In this document: positions 8,089 through 16,476 of the stretch, piece by piece | Numbering within the stretch: the stretch's first letter is position 1 | How the letters are laid out: every line of letters starts with the position of its first letter | Origin: JBOFGK01 sp051649085 | Lineage (GTDB): Bacteria; Bacillota_I; Bacilli_A; UBA3375 | Assembly: GCA_051649085.1 (NCBI GenBank) | Contig: JBOFGK010000023.1 | Location: 1-57,760, forward strand | Direction: 5' to 3' | DNA length: 57,760 bases | Translations under genes and position numbers: made by a program | Notes under the pieces: model-generated | Told to the model about the DNA's origin: nothing | What the model saw: the letters and a program-made list of their open reading frames with translations, nothing else | Database searches by the model: none

Positions 8089-8891
8089 ACTATAAGTACA
8101 AGCAAAATAAATTACCAAGCTTGTCTAATATTAATGCAAATCTTGATTTAACAAAACCATTAGCAATCATTGGTGAAACAGGAAGCGGAAAATCAACCTT
8201 CTTAAATGTAATATCAACGCTTGAATTACCAACGGAAGGGTCAATTGAAATACTTGGTCATACAATATCATCTACAACTAAGTATAAAGAGTTAGTCGAA
8301 GTACGACGTCAAATAAGTGTGTTATTTCAAGATAGTGAACAGCAATTATTTAAAGAAAACATCCTAGAAGATGTTTTATTTGGAGCGAAAAACTTTGGAA
8401 TTTGTTCTGATAAACTAATAGAAGAAGCAAAACAAATGCTTTTAGAATTTGGGATAACAGAAGAGATGCTAACGAAAGATTTTTTTTCGCTATCAGGTGG
8501 TCAAAATCGAGTTGTAGCAATTTGTGCAGCCTTAATTATTAAACCAAGAATTTTATTTTTGGATGAGCCGACAATTGGATTAGATCCACAAAAACGAGAG
8601 AAAATTATGGGTAAAATTCTTAAAATTTCTAAGCAGTTGAATATTTCAGTAGTTTTTATAAGTCATGATTTTGATCAAATAAGTCATTATGCAGAAAATG
8701 TCTTAAAGTTAAAAAGAGGTGAAATAATCTTTCATGGGACCAAAGAAGCGTATTTTGAATTAATGTATAAGCAAGGAAAATATCGTCAATTGCCACGTGA
8801 ATATTTTTATTTACGAAAAATAAATGAAACCTTGCAGACCGAATTTACATGTCTAAAAGAGTTTATCGAAAATGAGGACCATAATGTTTAA
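8064..8891 (+). CDS. ecfA2: ECF transporter ATP-binding protein EcfA2
   Basis: Second ATPase of the module, 275 residues. Walker A is GETGSGKST, the Q-loop is LFQDSEQQLF, the signature is LSGGQNR, Walker B is ILFLDEPTIGLDP and the H-loop is SHDFDQ. The Q-loop with EQQLF and the DEPTIGLDP wording are typical of EcfA2 as opposed to EcfA1. It heterodimerises with EcfA1 and contacts EcfT. The start lies inside ecfA1, behind GGAG at 8044-8047 and AAGGAA at 8052-8057. Confidence 0.92.
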   Translation: MELKIKKLDYKYKQNKLPSLSNINANLDLTKPLAIIGETGSGKSTFLNVISTLELPTEGSIEILGHTISSTTKYKELVEVRRQISVLFQDSEQQLFKENILEDVLFGAKNFGICSDKLIEEAKQMLLEFGITEEMLTKDFFSLSGGQNRVVAICAALIIKPRILFLDEPTIGLDPQKREKIMGKILKISKQLNISVVFISHDFDQISHYAENVLKLKRGEIIFHGTKEAYFELMYKQGKYRQLPREYFYLRKINETLQTEFTCLKEFIENEDHNV

Positions 8892-9621
8892 TAGCTTTTC
8901 AAAATTAGTTGCACTTTTAATTTTCTACTTATCAATTCAATTTACACATGGATTAAGTGATTACCTCTTAAATATCGCAATTTTATTGACCTTTGTCTTT
9001 TTAGGGCAAATGAAACTTAAAGAACTTTTAAAATTAATTGTTTCAGCTGTTTATTTTGGACTTTTCATTGCTTTATTCACAATTAGTAGCTTTAAAACAG
9101 GTGAGTTATTATTTGAATTTGCGTTTATTCAAATTTATTCAAGTGGTGTAGTAAATGCAATGCTAATCATTTATCGAATTATTTTGATGATAGTTGGAAC
9201 AAAACTTTATTTCAATACAACCGATGATTATCATTTTACACGGGCATTAGAAAAATTAATTTCACCACTTAAAATACTAAATGTTAAAGTTGAGAAATTT
9301 GTAATGATTTTTACAGTTGCCCTTAAGTTTATTCCGATTTTAGTTACGGAATTTAATAAAATAATTATTGCTCAAGCAGCACGTGGAGCAGATATTCGCA
9401 AAGTAAATTTATTTAAAAAAATCAAATTAATTATTCCAATTATAGTACCTCTTTTAAAATCCAGCTTTAAAAAAGCAGATGATTTAGCAATTGCAATGGA
9501 TATTCGAAAGTATGATTCAAGTACTGAACGGACAATTGTTGAAACAATTCAAAATGTAAATGCTGATTATTACTTAATGTTTACAGCAGTTGTTCAATTT
9601 TTTGTTATAATATTATTGTGA
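8884..9621 (+). CDS. ecfT: ECF transporter transmembrane component EcfT
   Basis: Membrane scaffold that links the two ATPases to the S-component. Several hydrophobic helices are followed by the two cytoplasmic coupling motifs, ARGADIRK near residue 165 and AMDIRKYD near residue 205; these short A-R-G-like motifs dock into the ATPase grooves. I choose ATG 8884 because GAGG lies six bases upstream of it; ATG 8872 in the same frame lacks a site. It ends in TGA nine bases before the deaminase gene, one of several clear cases of TGA used as stop. Confidence 0.9.
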   Translation: MFNSFSKLVALLIFYLSIQFTHGLSDYLLNIAILLTFVFLGQMKLKELLKLIVSAVYFGLFIALFTISSFKTGELLFEFAFIQIYSSGVVNAMLIIYRIILMIVGTKLYFNTTDDYHFTRALEKLISPLKILNVKVEKFVMIFTVALKFIPILVTEFNKIIIAQAARGADIRKVNLFKKIKLIIPIIVPLLKSSFKKADDLAIAMDIRKYDSSTERTIVETIQNVNADYYLMFTAVVQFFVIILL

Positions 9622-9629
9622 GGTAAAAT

Positions 9630-10097
9630 ATGAAAAGAGAGAACTATTTATCGTGGGATGACTATTTTATGGGAATTGCCATGTTGTCAGCAATGAGAAG
9701 TAAAGACCCATCAACCCAAGTTGGTGCGTGTATTGTCAATAATATGAAAAAAATTGTCGGAATCGGCTATAATGGCTTACCAAATGGGATTGATGATGAT
9801 TTATTTCCATGGAGTAAAGATGGCGATTTTCTTGAAACAAAATATCCATATGTGTGCCATGCAGAACTTAATGCAATTCTAAATAGCATTCAGACATTAA
9901 ATGGCTGTACAATTTATGTTACATTATTTCCGTGTAATGAATGTACAAAAGCAATTATCCAATCAGGAATTAAAACAGTTTATTATTTAGAAGATCGAAA
10001 TTTTGTAAGTGAAGAAGCTAAAGCCTCACTTAAAATGTTAGCAGCTGCGAAAATTGAATTTCGTAAGATAACAACAAAAAATATTTTGAAGGATTAA
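9630..10097 (+). CDS. comEB: dCMP deaminase / ComEB-type cytidine deaminase
   Basis: Zinc-dependent deaminase converting dCMP to dUMP for thymidylate synthesis. The zinc site is intact: HAELNAIL (His ligand and catalytic Glu) near residue 78 and PCNECTKAI (two Cys ligands) near residue 105. STQVGACIVN and GYNGLPNGIDD in the N-terminal half are dCMP-deaminase hallmarks. At 155 residues the length is normal. It sits nine bases after ecfT with a GAGGTAAA site and one base before the next gene, so it belongs to the riboswitch-led transcript although its function is unrelated to flavin. Confidence 0.92.
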   Translation: MKRENYLSWDDYFMGIAMLSAMRSKDPSTQVGACIVNNMKKIVGIGYNGLPNGIDDDLFPWSKDGDFLETKYPYVCHAELNAILNSIQTLNGCTIYVTLFPCNECTKAIIQSGIKTVYYLEDRNFVSEEAKASLKMLAAAKIEFRKITTKNILKD

Positions 10098-10098
10098 A

Positions 10099-11418
10099 AT
10101 GAAAAAAGGTTATGAAGTACTTTTAAAGGTACAACAATTATCGATTGATCATCCAAATTTTCAAACAATCGAAGAAGTGAAATATTCAAAAGGACAAATG
10201 GAAGTTCAGTTGGCAGAACAAATAAAGAGTGAATATCAAATTACTGATTTTGACCCTGAGTTTATTATTTTACAACTAACAACAATCTTTAATGAGCTTT
10301 ATAAAATTGATATTGAATTAGTAACGGCTACAATCGAAGACTTTTATGTAAAAGATCAAGCAATTGCGTTATGTAATTATGCAAATTTACATAAAGTAAA
10401 GACTAATGAACCAATAAAAAGTCATTTATTTGCTGATTTAATTAATGATTTTTCTCATAAATATTGGCAAAACGCGTATGAAATTGAAAAAATTGTACGT
10501 ATGCTTAAAAATGATGAATTTAAATCAATTAATGAATTTTTAACTTTTATTGAAGGAAATTATCACCATTTTGTATCAAAACAACAAAATCAGATTGAAT
10601 CAGGATATAGTTTAGGTTTGACAAAAACAGAAGTTGAAAGATATGCTAAACCGGAATTTAATGCTAAACAAATGGGTGTAATTAAACATTGTTTAGTAGA
10701 AAAATGCCCAGAATTTGTTTTAAATTTAATTACTAATCGTAATTATAATTCGCGTCAAATGTTTCAAATTAAAATGGCTTATCAAGATAATTTATCGGAA
10801 AAACAAATTGTCGGACTTGCAAAACCAATTTATCCTGCAGAAGTTATGTCAATTATTCGTGCAGGTTTCAAACAAAAATTAGAACCAAAACAAATTCAAA
10901 AAAATATTATTGTTTATCAAAAAATTATGCGTACGAAGTATTTAAGTAGTGAACAAATGAACAAAATTCGTTTTGCATTTCATGTGGCCATTCCTTTAGA
11001 AAAAATTATTGAATTAGCCAATTCAAAGTTAAATGCTGAAGATATGGAAATTTTAATTTATGCTAATTTGAAGAAAAAGCTTAATGCAAAAGCCGATATT
11101 GTAATTATTGTTAAGAATTTTGCTTCGAATAAAGACTTTTATTTAGAAGTATTTAAAGGACAAAATACTACTTCAAGTAAAGATGAAATTATCTTTGAAA
11201 ATGATCAAAAGAAAATTGTAATCCAAAAAGGAAAGCGACCTACTAGAAATTTATGTCTAAAAATTAGAGTGTATTCACCACGTGAAATTGATTTACTTTG
11301 GGAAAAATTAATTAAGAGCCCACGAGTGGAAATTACTAAGCCAACTTGGAATTCTGAATATTATAGTTGTATTGTTTTAGATGATTTAAACAATCAATTC
11401 GAATTTTATAGTTATTAG
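10099..11418 (+). CDS. Helical-repeat protein of unknown function
   Basis: A 439-residue soluble protein without a catalytic motif I recognise. The middle (about residues 175-350) consists of four or five degenerate repeats of roughly 32 residues built on A(K/N)xxxxxxQMxxI(R/K)xAxxxxL, for example YAKPEFNAKQMGVIK, FKQKLEPKQIQKN and NSKLNAEDMEILI. Similar QM-x-x-I-R repeats occur in uncharacterised Firmicutes proteins. The C-terminal 90 residues form a different, beta-rich domain. No signal peptide or membrane helix is present. It is the last gene of the ribU transcript. A protein- or nucleic-acid-binding scaffold is possible but unproven. Confidence 0.7.
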   Translation: MKKGYEVLLKVQQLSIDHPNFQTIEEVKYSKGQMEVQLAEQIKSEYQITDFDPEFIILQLTTIFNELYKIDIELVTATIEDFYVKDQAIALCNYANLHKVKTNEPIKSHLFADLINDFSHKYWQNAYEIEKIVRMLKNDEFKSINEFLTFIEGNYHHFVSKQQNQIESGYSLGLTKTEVERYAKPEFNAKQMGVIKHCLVEKCPEFVLNLITNRNYNSRQMFQIKMAYQDNLSEKQIVGLAKPIYPAEVMSIIRAGFKQKLEPKQIQKNIIVYQKIMRTKYLSSEQMNKIRFAFHVAIPLEKIIELANSKLNAEDMEILIYANLKKKLNAKADIVIIVKNFASNKDFYLEVFKGQNTTSSKDEIIFENDQKKIVIQKGKRPTRNLCLKIRVYSPREIDLLWEKLIKSPRVEITKPTWNSEYYSCIVLDDLNNQFEFYSY

Positions 11419-11441
11419 TAATTATTAAAAGTAAAAATAAA

Positions 11442-11475
11442 AGACTTTCAGTTAACGACTGAAAGTCTATTTTAA
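11442..11475 (+). terminator. Terminator closing the ribU operon
   Basis: AGACTTTCAGT (11442-11452) pairs perfectly with ACTGAAAGTCT (11458-11468) over TAACG; ATTTTA follows. The reverse strand has a run of T before the regulator end, so it may act both ways. Confidence 0.85.
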
Positions 11476-11552
11476 AATTTAATAATACTTATTGGAAATT
11501 AAGAAAAGCAGATGATCATAAATTAGGTTACAAATCAATAAACTAAGTTAAT

Positions 11553-12296
11553 TTATGATTGTAATTCAAGAATTCTTTCAAATAAATTGTCGAAAAAATT
11601 CATTAAGCTATATTTACTTTCTTTCGGAAAGGTTAAAAATGTATCAAGTTGATCTAGATGATTATCAATACAAATTGTCGAATCAACTTTTTTACTAAGT
11701 AATGAATTATAACGATTTGTAATTAAATACTTGGCCTTGGGATTCAAGCGATTAGCAATATCATTCAAAATTTTGCAATTACCACAATTTGAAACGATGA
11801 TAACTAAATCATCAGGTGTTACGTGGTGTACTAATTTTTCTTGTTGGATTTGATCAAATTCAAAAAATATTTTTTCATTGATTTGTTGGAATTTTAATGT
11901 AAAATCCAAAACACAAATACGTGAATGTAATGCAGAAAAGAAAAAGATCTTTTTGCTATGTATTATATCATTAGTTAAGTTATCAAATAATTCTTGATTG
12001 TTGACAATAAAGTCATTAACGATATCAAGCGACCTAATAAGACTATCATCTTTACTTTTATGCGGATTATTTAAATCGTGCTTGAAAAGACCATAAGAAT
12101 TGTAGCCAACGGTTTTAATAAATTGAATTATTGTACTACTTGCACAATAAGCTTGTTCGGCAAATTCTTTGATAGTTAAATTGAATTTTTCATGCTCAGT
12201 ACTATCAAATTTAAGTATTACATCAGCAATTGCTTTGTATGTATCAGTGTAATTTTCATAATTGTTACTTATTTTCTTTATAATTTTATTATCCAT
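11553..12296 (-). CDS. RpiR/MurR-type transcriptional regulator (HTH + SIS)
   Basis: A 247-residue regulator with an N-terminal RpiR helix-turn-helix (about residues 15-75; KEFAEQAYCASSTIIQFIKTVG is split around the turn at AYCASS) and a C-terminal SIS sugar-phosphate fold (about 100-230, with DLVIIVSNCGNC where the phosphate loop normally reads SxSG). RpiR proteins sense phosphosugars. The nearest sugar gene is the GH1 enzyme 6 kb away, so the target is not clear. The gene is divergent from the PEBP lipoprotein gene. Its promoter places the start point at or next to the ATG and no ribosome site is present; see findings. Confidence 0.85.
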   Translation of the reverse strand: MDNKIIKKISNNYENYTDTYKAIADVILKFDSTEHEKFNLTIKEFAEQAYCASSTIIQFIKTVGYNSYGLFKHDLNNPHKSKDDSLIRSLDIVNDFIVNNQELFDNLTNDIIHSKKIFFFSALHSRICVLDFTLKFQQINEKIFFEFDQIQQEKLVHHVTPDDLVIIVSNCGNCKILNDIANRLNPKAKYLITNRYNSLLSKKVDSTICIDNHLDQLDTFLTFPKESKYSLMNFFDNLFERILELQS

Positions 12297-12302
12297 ATAT
12301 CA

Positions 12303-12331
12303 ATTATAACAAAAAAATAGTTTTATATCAA
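12303..12331 (-). promoter_or_regulatory. Promoter of the RpiR-type regulator
   Basis: On the minus strand TTGATA (12331-12326), a 17-base spacer and TATAAT (12308-12303), the latter preceded by TGT as an extended -10. The start point is expected near 12296. Confidence 0.75.
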
Positions 12332-12420
12332 ACTTTAAACTTTAAAAAAAAATTTATTTTTAAACTATTAAATTTAAAAATTTTTTTTCATACCTCTAGA
12401 ATGAATTTTAAAAACATTTG

Positions 12421-12429
12421 TGATACAAT
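12421..12429 (+). promoter_or_regulatory. Extended -10 of the PEBP lipoprotein gene
   Basis: TGATACAAT forms an extended -10 box 45 bases before the gene. The -35 region is weak. Confidence 0.4.
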
Positions 12430-12473
12430 TAATTATGTAATAGCTATTAACAAAATAAAAAATAGGTGAAAAA

Positions 12474-13052
12474 ATGAAAAAAATTATAATGAGTTTAATG
12501 GTGATAACACTTGTATTAGCAGGTTGTGCACCACAAACAAGTACTGGTATGACAGTAACAAGTACAGGAATTGAAAATGGAATTATTAAAGACATTTACG
12601 GTAAAAGATCGACAGAATTAAACGAAAATGGTGTACCTACATATTCTTTACCTTTTAAAATTGAAAACCCACCAAAAGGTGCTGTAACATATGCAATTAT
12701 GTTAGAAGATAAAGATGCATTTCCAGTAAGTGGTGGATTCTCTTGGATTCACTGGACAGCAGCGAATATAAAAAGAACTGAACTTATGGATAATGAAAGT
12801 CAAACAGCAAAAGATTTCGTTCAAGGTTTAAACAGTTGGACAAGTATTCAAGGTGGAGAACAAAGTCCAGAATTATCAAGTTTTTATGGTGGAATGGCTC
12901 CTCCTGATGCCCCTCATACATATGAACTAACTGTATATGCACTTAGTGCAGAATTAGATCTACAAAATGGATTTAACATGAATGATATGTTTAAACAAAT
13001 GGATGGTAAAGTTTTAGAGAGTTACACTTTAAAAGGTGTTTACAATAATTAA
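12474..13052 (+). CDS. PEBP / YbhB-YbcL family lipoprotein
   Basis: A 192-residue protein of the phosphatidylethanolamine-binding (Raf kinase inhibitor-like) family, predicted as a lipoprotein: signal peptide of about 17 residues ending in the lipobox LVLAGC. PEBP landmarks are visible: YAIMLEDKDA near residue 75 (ligand-pocket Asp), FSWIHWTAANI near 90, and the conserved YGGMAPPDAPHTYELTVYAL block near 140. The bacterial YbhB group has no established substrate. Most are cytoplasmic or periplasmic, so anchoring on the outer face of a Gram-positive membrane is notable. It is transcribed alone, away from the RpiR-type regulator, which might control it. Confidence 0.88.
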   Translation: MKKIIMSLMVITLVLAGCAPQTSTGMTVTSTGIENGIIKDIYGKRSTELNENGVPTYSLPFKIENPPKGAVTYAIMLEDKDAFPVSGGFSWIHWTAANIKRTELMDNESQTAKDFVQGLNSWTSIQGGEQSPELSSFYGGMAPPDAPHTYELTVYALSAELDLQNGFNMNDMFKQMDGKVLESYTLKGVYNN

Positions 13053-13112
13053 TAAATTATCATTTCAACTAGGGATTTATAATAATTAATAGATTATCGT
13101 TTCAAAAAAAAG

Positions 13113-13145
13113 AAACTTTCAGTTGACAACTGGAAGTTTTTTTCG
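13113..13145 (+). terminator. Terminator of the PEBP gene
   Basis: AAACTTTCAGTT (13113-13124) pairs with AACTGGAAGTTT (13128-13139) with one G-U pair and a 3-base loop, then a T run to 13143. Confidence 0.85.
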
Positions 13146-13151
13146 TATAAT
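13123..13151 (+). promoter_or_regulatory. Consensus sigma-A promoter embedded in the terminator
   Basis: TTGACA (13123-13128), exactly 17 bases, TATAAT (13146-13151): a perfect consensus promoter. The -35 box forms the loop and the inner pairs of the terminator hairpin, and the spacer contains the 3' arm and T tract. Confidence 0.9.
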
Positions 13152-13176
13152 ATAACACTACAAAAGAGGAGAGAGA

Positions 13177-13944
13177 ATGCATGAGTTATTTTTAAAGAAT
13201 ATTATTCAAAAATTAATGGATAATGAACAAGTTCAAATATTAGCAATTACAGGAAGCGGTTATGAATTAAAGTTTGACCAATTTGCAGATTTAGATTTAG
13301 TGATTGGCTATGAAAATACTATTAACAAACAAGAGGTACTAGCACTAATGGGTGATTTAATTGGCTGCTTTACGGGCTATCATGTTGGTGAGCCACGTCT
13401 GGAAATTTGTCTATTTAAAGTTAGCGGTGATTTATTACAAGTTGATGCCAAATTTGTTGAATTAACAGACTTTAAAAATCAGCGTGACAAAATTAAATTG
13501 TTGTTTGATAAAACAAAGCAAGTTGATCAAAAAATAATCAATCAGAAGACTTGTGAAGTACAAACAATTGATTGGAATTTTGTGAATCAAAAATTTTACA
13601 AGTGGATTCATTTTGGAATAGTTAAATTAGCTCGTGGAGAAATTCATGAAGCCATTAGCTGTTTGAATATGATTTGGAGTGAGATTATTGCAAATTATTA
13701 TTACATAGAACGTGGAATATTACCACGAGGAATGCGAAGAATTGAACAAATTCAGCCTGAATTAGCAGTTAAATTAAGTGAAATTATGCCTAGTTATGAA
13801 CTTGAAGCTGTATATGATTCTTACCTTAAAACATTAGAATTATATGAAGAGTACTGCTTAAAGTCAAATGTTGATACACGTTTGCAAGCAGAAGTAGTTT
13901 CATTTGTTCAAAGGTACTATGCCTTTATAATTCAAAAGCAATGA
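13177..13944 (+). CDS. Nucleotidyltransferase-domain protein
   Basis: A 255-residue protein whose N-terminal part has the pol-beta-type nucleotidyltransferase signature: ITGSGYEL near residue 25, FADLDLVIGY (D-x-D metal ligands) near residue 40, and a third acidic residue in LLQVDAKF near residue 90. The C-terminal 150 residues are helical, as in aminoglycoside-type adenylyltransferases (YIERGILPRGMRRIEQ). The substrate is not evident; antibiotic, small-molecule and protein targets all remain possible. It is monocistronic behind a perfect promoter with a GAGGAGAGAG ribosome site. It ends with TGA just before a hairpin. No HEPN partner lies beside it. Confidence 0.75.
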   Translation: MHELFLKNIIQKLMDNEQVQILAITGSGYELKFDQFADLDLVIGYENTINKQEVLALMGDLIGCFTGYHVGEPRLEICLFKVSGDLLQVDAKFVELTDFKNQRDKIKLLFDKTKQVDQKIINQKTCEVQTIDWNFVNQKFYKWIHFGIVKLARGEIHEAISCLNMIWSEIIANYYYIERGILPRGMRRIEQIQPELAVKLSEIMPSYELEAVYDSYLKTLELYEEYCLKSNVDTRLQAEVVSFVQRYYAFIIQKQ

Positions 13945-13950
13945 TACATA

Positions 13951-13980
13951 AAAAAAGCAAGTCATATGGCTTGCTTTTCA
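13951..13980 (+). terminator. Bidirectional terminator between convergent genes
   Basis: AAAGCAAGTC pairs with GGCTTGCTTT around ATAT, with A runs on the left and T runs on the right, so it serves both the nucleotidyltransferase gene and the minus-strand sortase operon. Confidence 0.85.
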
Positions 13981-13985
13981 TATTT

Positions 13986-14504
13986 TCAATCATTTTTGGA
14001 TAATTGTTTATCATAACAGTTCCACAGTGGTAATGGAGGTTTTAAATCCATTTCTCCACAAAATGTATATCCAACATTCAAAATTAATTTATTCATTGCT
14101 AAATTACGTGAATTAGTATCGATTTTCAAATAATAAACACCTTTACTTTTAGCGACAGCTTCAACGGCGGTTAGAAGTTGAAAACCAAGTCGTTGATTAC
14201 GAATTTCCGGATCAACAGCTACTCGGTGGATTGTTAAGAAATTTTCTTCGGTAGGTTTTGTCCAAGTAACTTGTTCATATGCATCGTAAACTTGTTTGTT
14301 TAATACGATGAAACCAACAATTTGATCATTTTTCTCAAGGACATGTAATGCTGATTGGTCCATATCTTTAAGAAAATCACTTTCATTTGGATAATGTTCG
14401 TTCCATTGTTGAAACTTCTCAACTTCAACTTGATATTGAATTGAACGCTTTGTAATATCCATTATTTGTGGTAAGTCTTCAATTATAGCTAGTCTAAAGT
14501 TCAT
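13986..14504 (-). CDS. GNAT family N-acetyltransferase
   Basis: A 172-residue acetyl-CoA-dependent transferase. The GNAT core is clear: IVGFIVLNK (beta 3/4), HRVAVDPEIRNQRLGFQLLTAV (the V-x-x-x-x-R-x-x-x-x-G/A acetyl-CoA loop, with QRLG in place of RGxG/A) and LKIDTNSRNLAMNKLI near the end. The start is taken at ATG 14504, which matches the family start and follows AAGGAG. It overlaps the end of the upstream membrane protein gene by 11 bases, so it is translated as the third gene of the sortase operon. It ends in TGA. The acceptor cannot be predicted; a role in envelope modification is only suggested by the operon. Confidence 0.85.
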   Translation of the reverse strand: MNFRLAIIEDLPQIMDITKRSIQYQVEVEKFQQWNEHYPNESDFLKDMDQSALHVLEKNDQIVGFIVLNKQVYDAYEQVTWTKPTEENFLTIHRVAVDPEIRNQRLGFQLLTAVEAVAKSKGVYYLKIDTNSRNLAMNKLILNVGYTFCGEMDLKPPLPLWNCYDKQLSKND

Positions 14505-15798
14505 TTTCTTCTCCTTTTGATATTTCATAATCATATAGTGAACTGATTCGATGAAGTAGTGCAGTAATTAGTAAAGTTAAAATTCCTAAAATGATGATAA
14601 TTAAATAATTAAGTTCAAATGTATAACCTTGATATGCTCCCATTATATAGTGTTCAGATAAATAAAGAATGACTAAAACGGCAATGTTTCTTAAGAAGTT
14701 TGACCAAAATTTAAATTTATAAGTTGATTTTCTAACTTCAAAAATAAAGAAAATAATCATTAAGAAGAATAGAAATGCAATTAGGCTCAAAACACCAATA
14801 ATAATTGTTTGAAAATGTTCAAAGAAAGGATTAACATAGTTTTGATAATTGGTTACGGTGTATTCTGGGAAAAGTGCTTGGAGTTGTTTTGTAACTTCAT
14901 CACTTTTATCATTAGTAATAAAATGCATCTTCACATAATCTGTTTGATTTGCAGCTTGAAAAGTAGCAAATGTCTTTAAGTATTTTTGATGCTCTTTATC
15001 AGTTTTGGGAATTAGTCCATTGATTTCAAAATATTTTGCTTCTTCAAGCGATTGAAATTGATTTGAAGCTGTAATTTTAGTTGTGTCAACAAAGGGAACA
15101 TAAAAATTACCTTGATATTCACGAGGTGTCTTTAAAACATCGTAAATTCCAGAAACAAAGTATTTTTTCGTCGTCTCTTTAGAGATGTTTTGTTGATCAA
15201 CCGTTTGTACTTTTAAGTCAATTGTTTGTCCGACATTATATCCTTTGTTTTCCGCAAAATTACTTGGGATAATCAAACCAGGAACATCAGGACTATTACT
15301 ATTTTCATATTGACCATTGATTAACTTTGTGGCATAGTATGTTTGTTCAATTTTTCCAGTTTTTTCTAAATCTGTTAATGGCATAGCAAGTGAAATAAAT
15401 TTATATCCAACATCATTTGTATTAATTGGAAAAGGTGTAAACTGTGGTGGTGTTTCATTTAATTTTGTTATATTATTTTCTTTTAAAAATGTACCATCAT
15501 TGAAGACAGATATTCCATAGAAGTTTTCTAAATAGCTTTTGGAAATTCCAGGAATTGCTTTAGCTTTAGCAATTTCTTCGTTTGTGAAAGTGTAACGTCC
15601 GGGTAAGTAATCATTTGTACATTCTGAGTCATTACAACGGTTTTGATCAACTTTAATATCGACTGTAACGTAGTTTGGTAAGTAGCCATTGACAAAAAGT
15701 TGGTCCCAAACCGACCACAGTGGTGCAAGTATAAATAATGCAAGCATAAACAGTTTGTACATGAAAAGGTATTTAGGTTGTTTGTTTGTTGATTTCAT
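14494..15798 (-). CDS. Orphan FtsX/MacB-like membrane protein next to sortase
   Basis: A 434-residue protein with one N-terminal membrane helix (about 12-32), a large outside domain (about 35-330) and three or four C-terminal helices (about 333-358, 370-390, 395-420). The layout and phrases such as VPGLIIPSNFAENKGYNVG and KYFVSGIYDVLKT match the MacB periplasmic-core plus FtsX permease design. No ATPase gene is in the operon. The start codon overlaps the sortase stop by one base and the stop overlaps the acetyltransferase start, so all three are coupled. Two cysteines close to the first helix (RCNDSEC) could form a disulfide. It may act with the sortase or as a mechanical sensor; function unknown. 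Confidence 0.75.
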   Translation of the reverse strand: MKSTNKQPKYLFMYKLFMLALFILAPLWSVWDQLFVNGYLPNYVTVDIKVDQNRCNDSECTNDYLPGRYTFTNEEIAKAKAIPGISKSYLENFYGISVFNDGTFLKENNITKLNETPPQFTPFPINTNDVGYKFISLAMPLTDLEKTGKIEQTYYATKLINGQYENSNSPDVPGLIIPSNFAENKGYNVGQTIDLKVQTVDQQNISKETTKKYFVSGIYDVLKTPREYQGNFYVPFVDTTKITASNQFQSLEEAKYFEINGLIPKTDKEHQKYLKTFATFQAANQTDYVKMHFITNDKSDEVTKQLQALFPEYTVTNYQNYVNPFFEHFQTIIIGVLSLIAFLFFLMIIFFIFEVRKSTYKFKFWSNFLRNIAVLVILYLSEHYIMGAYQGYTFELNYLIIIILGILTLLITALLHRISSLYDYEISKGEENEL

Positions 15799-16454
15799 TA
15801 ATTTGCTCCTTTTTCACATTGAATATCTGTTACACTTGGAACAGGATCTGCATAAACAACTACACGTTCGTTGTAAGGAAGCCATGTTTCTAGTGGCCAA
15901 CATGTGTAAAGAGTTAAAGTTTCTTGAGTTGAATCTCTAAAAACAATATCAGCTTGATCAGGTGTAATTATCTGTTTTTTCGTAATACGATATGTGAAAA
16001 TATTGTTATTAATGTTAATGACAATTGGATCACCATCAGTTAAAACTCCTAAATCTTTAAATGCTAAGTGACGGTGACCGGCAATAACTGAATTTCCATT
16101 AGAACCAGGGAACAAAGTTCGCGGATCATGTGCTTGTCCACGATCCATTGCAGCGATTTGTCCGTCATTCACATCACCTTGGACAAGTGAAGATTTTGTT
16201 CCAGTCGTTGGAAAATAGATGTAACCAATTACAGCATTAGCCGGTGTATTTTCATTCGTTAATAAATTTGAACGATCAATAGATTGTTTGATTTCTGTAG
16301 AATCACAAGTTGGTTGCTTGAATCTTGTTAATGCAGTTTCTGTACTAACCGTTTCTTTTGCTTGTACATAAACTAAATCAATAGCGATTGTTAAAATGAC
16401 CATTACTAAAATTAAGCTAACTATATCAATTAAAAAAATAAAAAATTTGCGCAT
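15798..16454 (-). CDS. Sortase (class D-like)
   Basis: A 218-residue membrane-anchored cysteine transpeptidase that links surface proteins to the cell wall or to each other. It has an N-terminal anchor helix (about 4-30) and the complete catalytic triad: His127 in AGHRHLAF, Cys185 in TLYTCWP and Arg197 in NERVVVY. The stretch DRGQAHDPRTLFPGSNGN before the His resembles class D enzymes. I start at ATG 16454; the GTG at 16460 is less likely. It heads the minus-strand operon with an FtsX-like protein and an acetyltransferase. No sorting-signal substrate is complete in the window; the truncated surface protein at the right end is a possible client. Confidence 0.9.
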   Translation of the reverse strand: MRKFFIFLIDIVSLILVMVILTIAIDLVYVQAKETVSTETALTRFKQPTCDSTEIKQSIDRSNLLTNENTPANAVIGYIYFPTTGTKSSLVQGDVNDGQIAAMDRGQAHDPRTLFPGSNGNSVIAGHRHLAFKDLGVLTDGDPIVININNNIFTYRITKKQIITPDQADIVFRDSTQETLTLYTCWPLETWLPYNERVVVYADPVPSVTDIQCEKGAN

Positions 16455-16476
16455 ACTCACTCTCTTTCTTGCTAAT

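Noticed and set aside
12374..12595. Minus-strand ORF over the start of the PEBP gene
   Set aside because: Antisense shadow of the signal peptide coding region; the plus-strand gene has a lipobox and family motifs.
13177..13944. MNT/HEPN toxin-antitoxin pair
   Set aside because: The protein has a nucleotidyltransferase signature, but it is monocistronic and no HEPN gene is adjacent.
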